NCBI RefSeq assembly: GCF_027587175.1
Contig: NZ_JAPCID010000007.1
Location: 143,229 to 207,228 of the forward strand
Direction of reading: 5' to 3'
Source of the DNA: Solirubrobacter deserti
Lineage (GTDB): Bacteria > Actinomycetota > Thermoleophilia > Solirubrobacterales > Solirubrobacteraceae
Length of the DNA stretch: 64,000 nt
Shown here: piece by piece, positions 8,522 to 15,904 of the stretch
Layout: every line of letters starts with the position of its first letter
Position numbering within the stretch: the first letter of the stretch is position 1
The notes under the pieces: generated by a model
What the model saw: the letters and a program-made list of their open reading frames with translations, nothing else
What the model was told of the DNA's origin: nothing
The model's database searches: none
Translations under genes and position numbers: made by a program

Positions 8522-9399
8522 CCCTGCTCCCCCGCTGCGTCCTGGTCGAGCGCCCGACCGAGTTCCGCGAGCTGCTCGCGCGTCACGGCACGCGCGAGCA
8601 GGCGCGCTTCTTCCTCGCCCAGCGCGGCCTGGATCTCGCGGACGTCGAGGAGCGCCACCTGCGCTACGAGGAGACCCGCGCGCGCGTGATCGGCGCGATC
8701 CCCGTGTCCTGGCGCAGCGCCACCGTCGAACGCGCCGACCTCGACCGCTTCCTGTTCGCCACCGACGACATCGTCGTCGTCCTCGGCCAGGACGGCCTGG
8801 TCGCGAACGTCGCCAAGTACCTGGACGGCCAGCCCGTCATCGGCTTGAACCCGGAGCCGGAGCGGATCGCCGGCGTGCTCGTGCGCAACCGCCCGGAGGC
8901 GATGGCCGACCTGTGCGCCGACCTCGTCGCGGGCCGGGCCGGCGTGCAGGAACGGACGATGGTCCGGGCCGCGCTGGACGACGGCCAGGAGCTGCGGGCG
9001 CTGAACGAGGTCTTCGTCGGGCACCGCACCCACCAGTCCGCCCGCTACGCGCTGACCGTCGGCGAGGTGAGCGAGCGCCAGTCCTCCTCGGGCGTGATCG
9101 TCGCGACCGGGACGGGCGCGACCGGGTGGGCGCAGTCGATCAACCAGGGACGGCTCCCGCTCCCAACGCCGACGGCCTCCGAGTTGGCGTGGTTCGTGCG
9201 CGAGGCGTGGGCGAGCCCGTCGACGGGAGCGTCGCTGACGGCCGGGCTGCTGGGGCCCGGGCGCGAGTTGTGCGTGACGAGCGAGATCGACGGCGTCGTG
9301 TTCGGAGACGGCATCGAGGACGACCACCTCGCGGTCACGTGGGGCCAGCGTGTGGTGGTGGGGGCGGCTGAGGCGCGGCTGCGGCTCGTGAGCGCGTGA
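8518..9399 (+). CDS. NAD kinase-like protein
   Basis: 293 residues. The ATP-NAD kinase landmarks are present in altered form: GGDGT appears as GQDGL (about residue 90, aspartate kept), the NE motif as ALNEVFVGH (about 161), and the glycine-rich TPTGST loop as ATGTGATGW (about 198). The changes in two core motifs mean it may phosphorylate NAD or a related substrate, or may have lost activity; a second true NAD kinase would be expected elsewhere in the genome. Start fixed by the ATGA overlap with the SPFH gene. A strong hairpin at 9402-9446 follows the stop. Confidence 0.75.
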   Translation: MTLLPRCVLVERPTEFRELLARHGTREQARFFLAQRGLDLADVEERHLRYEETRARVIGAIPVSWRSATVERADLDRFLFATDDIVVVLGQDGLVANVAKYLDGQPVIGLNPEPERIAGVLVRNRPEAMADLCADLVAGRAGVQERTMVRAALDDGQELRALNEVFVGHRTHQSARYALTVGEVSERQSSSGVIVATGTGATGWAQSINQGRLPLPTPTASELAWFVREAWASPSTGASLTAGLLGPGRELCVTSEIDGVVFGDGIEDDHLAVTWGQRVVVGAAEARLRLVSA

Positions 9400-9401
9400 A
9401 C

Positions 9402-9446
9402 GGTGGTCGACGGAAGTTTCGGATAACGAAACAAACGTCGACGACC
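9402..9446. terminator. Two-part hairpin between convergent genes
   Basis: Outer arms GGTGGTCGACG (9402-9412) and CGTCGACGACC (9436-9446) pair with one mismatch. Inner arms GTTTCG (9416-9421) and CGAAAC (9427-9432) pair exactly around GATAA. It fills the 74-base gap between the NAD-kinase-like gene and the oppositely oriented 402-residue gene, so it probably ends transcription from both sides. There is no T-run. Confidence 0.6.
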
Positions 9447-9473
9447 CCGGGCGAATGGGCCCGCGCTACGCCG

Positions 9474-10682
9474 TCAGCGCTCTACCCGATCCCGCACGAC
9501 CTCGGCCGGCAGGTTCGAGACGAGCGCCCCGAACGCCGTCCGCGCCCACACCGTGTCCCGCTCCAGGTACGGCCGCCCACCGTCGTCGAGCACCTCCGGC
9601 GCGCGCTTCGCGCGCACGTCGGCCAGACATGCCTGGCACAGCGGCAGCTTCGGGCTCGAGCCCCAGCGCCCGCTGCCCGCGCTGCGCCCGTGCAGCGGGT
9701 TCAACGCGCACAGCGCGCGCACCTTCGTCCCGCGGCCGAGCGCGTCGGCGAGCGCCTGGCGGGCGACGTCCTCGAGTACGAGCGCGCCGACCAGGTCCGC
9801 GTCGGAGGCGTCCGGGTCCTCGGTGATGCGGCGGGCGGCGTCGCGGGCGTCGAGCGCGCGCTGGTAGTGCTCCTGCGCGGCGGGGAGGTCCGGGACGGGC
9901 TGGGCGTCGAGCTCGCCGACCAGCTCGACGAGCTCGTTCTCGACGGTGCGCCGCAGCTCGCGGCGGCGGGAGCCGTGGGCCGCCTCGAAGACGTGGTCCG
10001 GGAGGAAGAGCGGGCCGTCGGGCGCCGGGCGGGCGCCGCGGCGGCCGCGCACCACCAGCAGCGAGGCCGCGGACAGCAGCGCAACGCCGATCACCACGAC
10101 GAGCGCGGTCGGGAAGCCGCCGTCCGCGCCGGCGGCACCCGCCGCCGGGACGGACGGGCGCGACGGGGTGTCGTCCAGCCGGTCGTCGAGGTCCTCGCGG
10201 GCCTGCTCGGCCTTGGCGACGATGTCCGGATCGGCGAGCGCGTCGAGGTAGCGGTTCAGGGTCGTCGCGATCCGCTCGCCGTAGTCGTGCTCGACGAGGT
10301 TCGTGTAGCTCGACGCCGCGTACAGCTGCTCGTCCTCGTCGTCGGGCAGGTCGGCGGTGAGCGAGCCGTCCTTGACCGTCACGAGGATCGCGTCCCGCTG
10401 GCCCGTGCGCCGGCGCAGCACGGTGAGCAGCGCGCGCGGCTTGCCGTTCACCGCGTCCCCCGGCACGACCGGGACGAGCGCGACGAGCACCGGCGGGCGC
10501 TGCTCGGCCAGCCGGGACTCCAGCTGGGTGCGCTCCTGCTCGGTGATCGCCGAGCGCAGCGACGGGTCCACGTACAGCGGGCTGCGAGCCAGGCCCGCGG
10601 CGGCGGCGCCGACGTCCTGGGCGCTCGCGCCGGCCGGGAGCAGCGCGACGAGCGCGACCACGAGTGCGAGGAACCTAGCCAA
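9474..10682 (-). CDS. Exported membrane-anchored protein, third of a paralogous trio
   Basis: 402 residues from a TTG start at 10682 that overlaps the preceding gene by 8 bases. Signal peptide (cleavage near GASA/Q, residue 21), an extracellular domain to about 185 with the motif SPLYVDPSLR shared with its two neighbours, one transmembrane helix (about 190-212), then a cytosolic domain. That domain ends in a likely metal site, C-x5-H (CALNPLH) and C-x2-C (CQAC), followed by RDTVWARTAFGAL, nearly the same as in the 377-residue protein. The outer domain resembles TPM-type domains only loosely. Function unknown. The three genes form one transcript and the products may form one complex (inference). 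Confidence 0.8.
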   Translation of the reverse strand: MARFLALVVALVALLPAGASAQDVGAAAAGLARSPLYVDPSLRSAITEQERTQLESRLAEQRPPVLVALVPVVPGDAVNGKPRALLTVLRRRTGQRDAILVTVKDGSLTADLPDDEDEQLYAASSYTNLVEHDYGERIATTLNRYLDALADPDIVAKAEQAREDLDDRLDDTPSRPSVPAAGAAGADGGFPTALVVVIGVALLSAASLLVVRGRRGARPAPDGPLFLPDHVFEAAHGSRRRELRRTVENELVELVGELDAQPVPDLPAAQEHYQRALDARDAARRITEDPDASDADLVGALVLEDVARQALADALGRGTKVRALCALNPLHGRSAGSGRWGSSPKLPLCQACLADVRAKRAPEVLDDGGRPYLERDTVWARTAFGALVSNLPAEVVRDRVER

Positions 10683-11340
10683 CGGTCAACCACCGCAGGA
10701 AGACGAACAGGCACCAGCCCACGAGGCCCGCGAACAGGCCACCGAAGCCGGCACCGACCAGGGTCGCCCACGCCGGGGCGTCGTCGTCGGACTCGTAGTA
10801 GTCATCGGGCCGGTCCTCGGGCAACGGGTCGAGCGGTTCGGTGGGACGGTCGCGCTGGTAGGAGAAGCCGTCGTCGGCGCGGGCCGCGAGCTGGAACACG
10901 GCGCGCAGGCGCGGGACGATCGTCGTCAGCGACGCCTCGCCCGACGGCCCGTACTCGATCTCGAACGGGACATCGATGTCGCGCTCCAGCCGCGCTTTGA
11001 CCAGCGTGAAGTTGCCGCGCTGGTCGACCGCGATCAGCAGGCGCGGCGCCTTGAACAGCCGGTCGTCGATCGCCCACAGCAGGCGGTCGGGCTCGCCGCC
11101 GCTCTCGTCGGCCTCCAGCAACGGCATCGCGACGACCTTGACGTCGAACGGCACGTTCGCCGCGCGCAGATGGCTGACGATCAGCTCCCGGTCGCGCTCG
11201 CTGAGCAGGAACCCCACCTCGGGGTGCACGTAGAGCGGGGACGCGTTCAGCCCTTCGGCAGCGCGGTCCAGGCGGTCCTCGGCGCGCGCCGGCGCGGCCA
11301 GCACCAGCATCGCGAGCAGCATCCCCACCGCCACCTTCAC
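10675..11340 (-). CDS. Exported membrane-anchored protein, middle of a paralogous trio
   Basis: 221 residues from GTG 11340, chosen because it gives a proper signal peptide (VKVAVGMLLAMLVLAAPARA) and overlaps the upstream stop as GTGA. The extracellular part carries SPLYVHPEVGFLLSERDREL, matching its neighbours, then beta-rich sequence and an acidic stretch (DDYYESDDDAP). A single C-terminal transmembrane helix (about 193-216) ends the protein. Unlike its two paralogues it lacks the cytosolic Cys/His domain, so it looks like a short version of the same module. A longer frame to 11577 exists but reads antisense to the neighbour and is rejected. Confidence 0.75.
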   Translation of the reverse strand: MKVAVGMLLAMLVLAAPARAEDRLDRAAEGLNASPLYVHPEVGFLLSERDRELIVSHLRAANVPFDVKVVAMPLLEADESGGEPDRLLWAIDDRLFKAPRLLIAVDQRGNFTLVKARLERDIDVPFEIEYGPSGEASLTTIVPRLRAVFQLAARADDGFSYQRDRPTEPLDPLPEDRPDDYYESDDDAPAWATLVGAGFGGLFAGLVGWCLFVFLRWLTVG

Positions 11341-12470
11341 GATCGGTCCTCCGCCAGCGCGCGGCGCATGTCCTCCCGCAGCGCACCGAAGCCCGTGCGC
11401 GCCCACACGGTGTCGCGCTTCCAGTACGGGCGCTCGCCGTCCCAGACCGACTCGGGCACCTCGCCCTTGGCGATGTCGGCCGCGCACCGGCTGCACGCGG
11501 GCACGTCGATCGTCGCGCGCGAGGACTGCCAACGCGTCGGCGTCGCCCGGCCCTTGTGACGCGGGTCGAAGAAGCACCGCTGACGCTCGGCGCCCTTGAG
11601 CGCCTCGCGCCCGCGCTGAGCGAGCACGAGCGCGCCGAGGTCGTCGATCGGCGAGCGCCGGTCGAGCGCCATCGAGGCCGCGGCCTCCAGCTCCAGCGCA
11701 CGCTCGGAGGGATCGCGCCGGCGCGCGATCTCCCGCGCCAGCCGTGCGTGCTGATTGAGCGCCCGCTCGCGCGTGTTGATCTCCGGGTGCGCGTTCGCGC
11801 GCAGCCCTGGGCGCTGCTTGCGGCGCCGGCGCAACCGCTCGAGCCCGGTCACCGAGAGCGCGCCGCCGAGCAGGAACACGCCCAGCGCGGGCAGCGCGAG
11901 GCTGGAGTCCTCCTCGTCCTCCTCCTCGGCCTCGCCGAAGGTCGGCATCGGCCCGCCCTCCGACGGCGAGATCCGCGCCCGCTGGGACTTCGGCATCCGC
12001 GGCTCCCCCCGCGCGAGCGCGAGCGCGTACCGCAGCTTCTCGAGCGCCGGATCGTCGCGGTCGTGGTCCCAGTAGGCCGCCATCGTGATGTCGTGGTCGC
12101 TGATCGGCAGCTGCACGCCGAACGCGGCCAGCTCGAGCGTGTTGCCCCGGTCGTCGCTGTAGACGTACAGCCCGTCCTCGCCGAGCTGGTCGCGCAGCAG
12201 CGCGAGCTGCTCGCTACCGGTCAGCGACTCGCTGAGGTACGGGGCAACGACCACGTAGGTCGGGAACGGCATCCGTTCGACCTCGCGCAGGAGCGCCGCC
12301 CGGTCCGCGTCGCTCACCCGGCGCGTGACGGAGTCGCTGACGAACACCGGCGACTGCTTGAGGCTCGCGGCGAAGACGTCGGTGCGGTCCTGGGCCCGCG
12401 CGGTTCCGCCGCCGAAGAGCGCGAGCGCGAGCGCGATCGCGGGCACGGCGAGACGACGAGGCACCCGCAC
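11337..12470 (-). CDS. Exported membrane-anchored protein, first of a paralogous trio
   Basis: 377 residues. Signal peptide to about residue 26 (GGGTARA/Q), extracellular domain with SPVFVSDSVTRRV and a well-conserved YVVVAPYLS strand, an acidic run (EAEEEDEEDSS) before one transmembrane helix at about 204-224, then a basic cytosolic domain. That domain ends with C-x5-H (CFFDPRH), C-x2-C (CSRC) and RDTVWARTGFGAL, the same arrangement as the 402-residue protein. Four potential metal ligands in the same order in both suggest a zinc-binding knuckle. First gene of the coupled trio. Not assigned to a family. Confidence 0.8.
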   Translation of the reverse strand: MRVPRRLAVPAIALALALFGGGTARAQDRTDVFAASLKQSPVFVSDSVTRRVSDADRAALLREVERMPFPTYVVVAPYLSESLTGSEQLALLRDQLGEDGLYVYSDDRGNTLELAAFGVQLPISDHDITMAAYWDHDRDDPALEKLRYALALARGEPRMPKSQRARISPSEGGPMPTFGEAEEEDEEDSSLALPALGVFLLGGALSVTGLERLRRRRKQRPGLRANAHPEINTRERALNQHARLAREIARRRDPSERALELEAAASMALDRRSPIDDLGALVLAQRGREALKGAERQRCFFDPRHKGRATPTRWQSSRATIDVPACSRCAADIAKGEVPESVWDGERPYWKRDTVWARTGFGALREDMRRALAEDRS

Positions 12471-12499
12471 CAGTATGACGGCAACCGGACCGACGAGTT

Positions 12500-12970
12500 C
12501 TAGTCGTCGAGGTCCACGCGCACGACCAGTTGCTCGGTGCCGACGGTCAGGAGCAGCGAGTCGTTGATCGGCCGCTTGAGCGCACGCATCCGCGCGTAGG
12601 GGTCCTCCTCGGGCAGGACGAGCGCGCGCCCGTCGCGCCAGCGCCCGCCCACCTTCACGCGCACGCGCGGCTCAGCCAGGATGTTGCGGACATAGTCGGC
12701 GTGGTAGCCGTGCTCGGTGATGATCCAGAACACGCCGTCGCGCAGGCCGTTGCCGACCGGCACCACGCGCGGCTTGCCGGAGCGCCGCCCGCGCGTCTCG
12801 AGCAGCGCCCAGCCGGGATCGAGCAGCCCGCGCTCCACCAGCGGGCGCACGAGCGGGTTCACCACGCGGTTGGTGACCGGACGGGCGAGCCGGCGCTTGA
12901 CGGCGCGCACGCCGCCGGGCCGGTTGTCAACGGCGCGGCCGGTGCCGAGCAGGTGCACGAGCGGGGGCAT
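12500..12970 (-). CDS. Deazaflavin (F420)-dependent nitroreductase-family oxidoreductase
   Basis: 156 residues, the usual length for the DUF385/Ddn split-barrel family. Diagnostic sequence: LLETRGRRSGKPRVVPVGNG (about 57-76), where the basic residues contact the F420 phosphate, and ITEHGYHADYVRNILAEPRV further on. Members use reduced F420 to reduce quinones, nitro compounds or other electrophiles. A TAGATC hexamer (complement of 12977-12982) lies 6 bases before the ATG, so the gene may have its own leaderless start. The 138 bases up to the SDR gene hold no gene I can support. Confidence 0.85.
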   Translation of the reverse strand: MPPLVHLLGTGRAVDNRPGGVRAVKRRLARPVTNRVVNPLVRPLVERGLLDPGWALLETRGRRSGKPRVVPVGNGLRDGVFWIITEHGYHADYVRNILAEPRVRVKVGGRWRDGRALVLPEEDPYARMRALKRPINDSLLLTVGTEQLVVRVDLDD

Positions 12971-13108
12971 GCACGGGATCTACCCGATTCGCGGCGGCTG
13001 CGGCGGCGGACCGTGCGCTCCTGGTCGCGCGGCCAGTCCGAGAAGGAACTGCCATCGGCGCGAGGCCAACGGGCACCGTCCCGCAGGACTCGGGGGTGCG
13101 CCGCAGAC

Positions 13109-14077
13109 TCATCGGCGCTCTTCGGGCACCGGACGCAGGAGTGCCGGCCCGAGCGACACCGCGCGCTTGCCGGCGCGCAGCATGTTCTTCGTGAACGCGA
13201 TCACGTCGCCGCTGCGGCGCGCCGGATGGCCGTCGCCGATCCGCGCGCGGTCGTTGCCCGTGTAGAGGCTGCCCGGCCTGTCGGCGGGCTCGCCACCGAT
13301 CCGGTACCAGCGGTCGACGAACACGAGCGCGAGCTCTCCGGCCGGGCGCACGGTCTCGTACAGCGCGGTCATCAGCTTGGACTCGCCGCCGACGACGCGC
13401 TCGCGGCGGCCCGGGTGCGCGAGCGCGCGCTCCACGGCCTTGGCGATCTCGTCCGGGTGGTAGGCGTCGAACAGCCGCGCGGGGCTGCGCCCGGTCGCGC
13501 TCGTCGCGCGGCCGTAGATCGGCGTGTCCAGCGGGCCCGGGTCGACCATCGTGATCCGGACGCCCGTCTGCTGCTCGCGCTCCTCCACGGCGAGCGTGTT
13601 GAGGAAGCCGCGCAGGGCGTGCTTGGACGCGGTGTAGCTGGAGAACGCGGGCAGCGGGAGGCGCGCCATCATCGACGAGACGGCGACGATCGTCCCGCAC
13701 GTGGCGCGCAGCTCGGGCAGGGCGGCACGGACGAGGTTGACGGCGCCGCCGAACGTGACGTCGACCGTGCGGTCGAAGTCGTCGGGGTCGACCTCGAGGA
13801 AGTGGCCGAAGACGACCGCGCCGGCGTTGGAGATGACCACGTCGAGGCCGCCGAGGCGATCGATCGCCTCCGCGACGACGGCGTCCGCGGCCTGGCGGTC
13901 GGACAGGTCGGCGGGCAGCGCGTGCGCGACGGCGCCGAGCCGGCGCGCGCGCTCCGCGGCCTCCTCGAGCGCTACCTCACCGCGGGCGACGAGGGCGAGC
14001 GAAGCCCCGGAGCGGGCCAGCCGCTCGACCGTGGCCAGGCCGACCCCGGAGCTCGCTCCCGTGAGCAGAATTCGCAT
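13109..14077 (-). CDS. Short-chain dehydrogenase/reductase
   Basis: 322 residues. Classical SDR signatures: nucleotide-binding TGASSGVG at residue 6, NAG at about 88, catalytic serine in VSSMMA (about 137) and YTASK about 12 residues later, and a PGPLDTPI loop after strand six. About 60 residues longer than minimal classical SDRs, with a C-terminal extension of unknown use; the overall pattern is seen in oxidoreductases of the DltE-like group. Substrate not predictable. Runs in the same direction as the RidA gene 46 bases upstream, so it is probably under the same TetR-type operator. Confidence 0.9.
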   Translation of the reverse strand: MRILLTGASSGVGLATVERLARSGASLALVARGEVALEEAAERARRLGAVAHALPADLSDRQAADAVVAEAIDRLGGLDVVISNAGAVVFGHFLEVDPDDFDRTVDVTFGGAVNLVRAALPELRATCGTIVAVSSMMARLPLPAFSSYTASKHALRGFLNTLAVEEREQQTGVRITMVDPGPLDTPIYGRATSATGRSPARLFDAYHPDEIAKAVERALAHPGRRERVVGGESKLMTALYETVRPAGELALVFVDRWYRIGGEPADRPGSLYTGNDRARIGDGHPARRSGDVIAFTKNMLRAGKRAVSLGPALLRPVPEERR

Positions 14078-14123
14078 GCATGGGGTACGGACCAGCCCTG
14101 CTCACGGCGCACTCGGGTGTCGC

Positions 14124-14513
14124 TCAGGCGACCGCGACGGCCTGGATCTCCACCAGGTGATCCGGCTCGAACAGCGCGTCCACGCCGATCAGCGTCGCCG
14201 GCACGCGCGGGAGGTCACCCGCGGCCGCGAGCCCGGCGCCCAGCTCCTCGAGCAGCTCGGGCCGCCAGCCCGCGACGTAGATCGTCAGCGCGGCGAGATG
14301 CTCGGGGCCGAAGCCGGCTCCCTCGAGCGCGATCACGACGTTGCGCAACGCCCGCTCCGCCTGCGCGGCGAGCCCGCCGGGCACGAGCTGCGCGTTCTCG
14401 TCGGAGCCCGTCTGGCCGGCGACGTGGATCGTGCGCGTGCCGGAGGCGACGCTGACGTGGTGGTAGAAGGGCGACACGGGGCGCCCGGGAGGGTTGATGA
14501 GTTCTACGCTCAT
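14124..14513 (-). CDS. RidA-family (YjgF) protein
   Basis: 129 residues starting MSVELINPPG. RidA features: HVAGQTGSDENAQLVPGG for the conserved G-Q-x3-D core, AALEGAGFGPEHLAALTIYV-like segment, and a C-terminal PRVPATLIGVDALF where the arginine would bind the carboxylate of an imine substrate. Archetypal RidA hydrolyses reactive enamine/imine intermediates of PLP enzymes; divergent members act in specialised catabolism. Divergent from a TetR gene, with the operator-like palindrome 14517-14540 beginning 4 bases upstream of the start, and followed by the SDR gene. This suggests a small inducible detoxification or catabolic unit (inference). Confidence 0.88.
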   Translation of the reverse strand: MSVELINPPGRPVSPFYHHVSVASGTRTIHVAGQTGSDENAQLVPGGLAAQAERALRNVVIALEGAGFGPEHLAALTIYVAGWRPELLEELGAGLAAAGDLPRVPATLIGVDALFEPDHLVEIQAVAVA

Positions 14514-14516
14514 TTC

Positions 14517-14540
14517 ATAGCAACGATATAGCATTGCTAT
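14517..14540. promoter_or_regulatory. Probable TetR operator between ridA-like and tetR-like genes
   Basis: ATAGCAA (14517-14523) and TTGCTAT (14534-14540) form a 7-bp inverted repeat with a 10-base spacer. A third half-site ATAGCA at 14528-14533 makes a near-perfect 13-base palindrome with TGCTAT (14535-14540) and lies 11 bases, about one helical turn, from the first. It fills the 25-base gap between the divergent starts, so a bound regulator would block both genes. Confidence 0.75.
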
Positions 14541-15078
14541 GCTTCGCGTCGTGTCCCCTCGCAAGGCCGACCCCGCCGTCCGTTCCGTCCTGATCGCGAC
14601 CGCCGCGCGGCTGCTCGCGCAGGACGGCTCGAACGCGCTCACCCTGCGCCGGGTGACGAGCGACGCGGGCACGTCGACGATGGCCGTCTACACGCACTTC
14701 GGCGGGATGGACGAACTCAAGCGCGAGGTGCGCCGCACCGGCTACGCCGCGCTCGCCGAGGCGCTCACCGCCGCCGGAACGGAGATCGAGCCGCTGTGCC
14801 GCGCCTACGCCGCGTTCGCGCGCGAGCAGCCCGACCTGTACCGCGTGATGTTCATGGAGGCGCCGCTCGACGAGCAGGACGCCGCCGAGTGCGCGGGCAC
14901 GTTCGCGATGCTCGCGGAGGGCGCGCAGCGCCACCTCGGCCCGGAGGGTGACGGCGAGGCCCTGGCGATGGAGCTGTGGGCGGCGGGCCACGGCGTCGTG
15001 ACGCTCGAGCTGTCCGCCCTGCTCACCCCCGAGCAGGCCGAGAGCCTCGCCGCGTCGCTGCGGGCGAAGCTGCTCTAG
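14539..15078 (+). CDS. TetR/AcrR-family transcriptional regulator
   Basis: 179 residues from ATG 14539, or 175 from GTG 14551 (VSPRKADPAV), which would clear the operator and is a good alternative. The N-terminal helix-turn-helix (LTLRRVTSDAGTSTMAVYTH, about 34-53) is typical; the C-terminal half is a TetR_C_33-like helical ligand domain with EQPDLYRVMFMEAP. Divergent from ridA-SDR, and the palindrome 14517-14540 overlaps its own start, so autoregulation with control of the ridA side is likely. Inducer unknown. Confidence 0.88.
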   Translation: MLRVVSPRKADPAVRSVLIATAARLLAQDGSNALTLRRVTSDAGTSTMAVYTHFGGMDELKREVRRTGYAALAEALTAAGTEIEPLCRAYAAFAREQPDLYRVMFMEAPLDEQDAAECAGTFAMLAEGAQRHLGPEGDGEALAMELWAAGHGVVTLELSALLTPEQAESLAASLRAKLL

Positions 15079-15083
15079 ACCTT

Positions 15084-15866
15084 CTAGGCGCCGAACTCGT
15101 CGCGCATCGCGTCGGCGATCTCGCCCTGCGCCCGGCCGCGGCGCTGCCCGTCGAACACCACGTCCACGCGCTCGTCCCAGAACGCGACCAGCCCCGTGAT
15201 CTGCCTGAGGTCCGGCAGCGGGTCCTCGTAGCTCCAGGCGATGTCCCGGTGTCCGCCCGCCGACCAGTAGCTCGCCTCGCCCTTGTACGGGCAGTAGGAA
15301 CGCGTGTCGCTCGGCTCCAGCGGCACGAGCACGTCCTCGCGCGGGAGGTAGAAGCGCGTGTGGATGCCGGTCTCGAACAGCAGCCGCGCGCGCGTGGACT
15401 CAGCCAGCAGCCGGCCGTCGCGCTCGATGCGCACCAGCCGCGACGTGACCCGCACGTCGATGCGCGAGAACGGGTCGCGCGGGTGGCCGCGGATCGGCTC
15501 GTCCTCCTCCAGCCACTCGAACGGGTGGAAGTCGAGCAGGACGTAGCCGTCGAGGTCGGGGTCGGCGAGCCGGAAGCCGGCGCCCGCGTGCTCGCCCACG
15601 GTGAGCGGCTCGCCCGGCGCCGTGTGCGCGGCGAACGGGATGCCCGGATGCAGGACGCCGTCGGGCGCGGGCAGCGTCTCGCCGCCCGGCGCCACGGGCA
15701 CGATGAGGTCCTCGGCCGGGACGGCGTACAGCGGCGTGACGCGGCGCGGCTCCCACACCAGCACGGCGCGCGTGGTGTCGACGACGCCGTCCGCGCGCAC
15801 ACGCTTCGCGACGGGCTCGTGCTTGAGCCCGGCTCCGAACAGCAGGTCCGTTACGCGTGTGCTCAT
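15084..15866 (-). CDS. DUF427 domain protein (two copies of the domain)
   Basis: 260 residues from MSTRVTDLLF. The second half holds the DUF427 hallmark: RFYLPREDVLVPLEPSDTRS followed by YCPYKGEASYWS and GHRDIAWSYEDP. The first half (YAVPAEDLIVPVAPGGETL) looks like a degenerate copy. DUF427 proteins are small beta-barrel proteins often listed as nucleotidyltransferase-domain proteins; the function is not established. Tail-to-tail with tetR (5-base gap), head-to-head with the SagB-like gene (38-base gap). The frame extends to 15977 but that part is antisense to the neighbour. Confidence 0.85.
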   Translation of the reverse strand: MSTRVTDLLFGAGLKHEPVAKRVRADGVVDTTRAVLVWEPRRVTPLYAVPAEDLIVPVAPGGETLPAPDGVLHPGIPFAAHTAPGEPLTVGEHAGAGFRLADPDLDGYVLLDFHPFEWLEEDEPIRGHPRDPFSRIDVRVTSRLVRIERDGRLLAESTRARLLFETGIHTRFYLPREDVLVPLEPSDTRSYCPYKGEASYWSAGGHRDIAWSYEDPLPDLRQITGLVAFWDERVDVVFDGQRRGRAQGEIADAMRDEFGA

Positions 15867-15904
15867 GTCCGGCAGGACGTTACGCGGTGCGCCACTATTC
15901 CCGC

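Noticed and set aside
12971..13108. Possible small gene in the 138-base gap before the SDR gene's end
   Set aside because: Frames found are Ala/Arg-rich without a start signal; only a likely -10 for the F420-type gene is supported.
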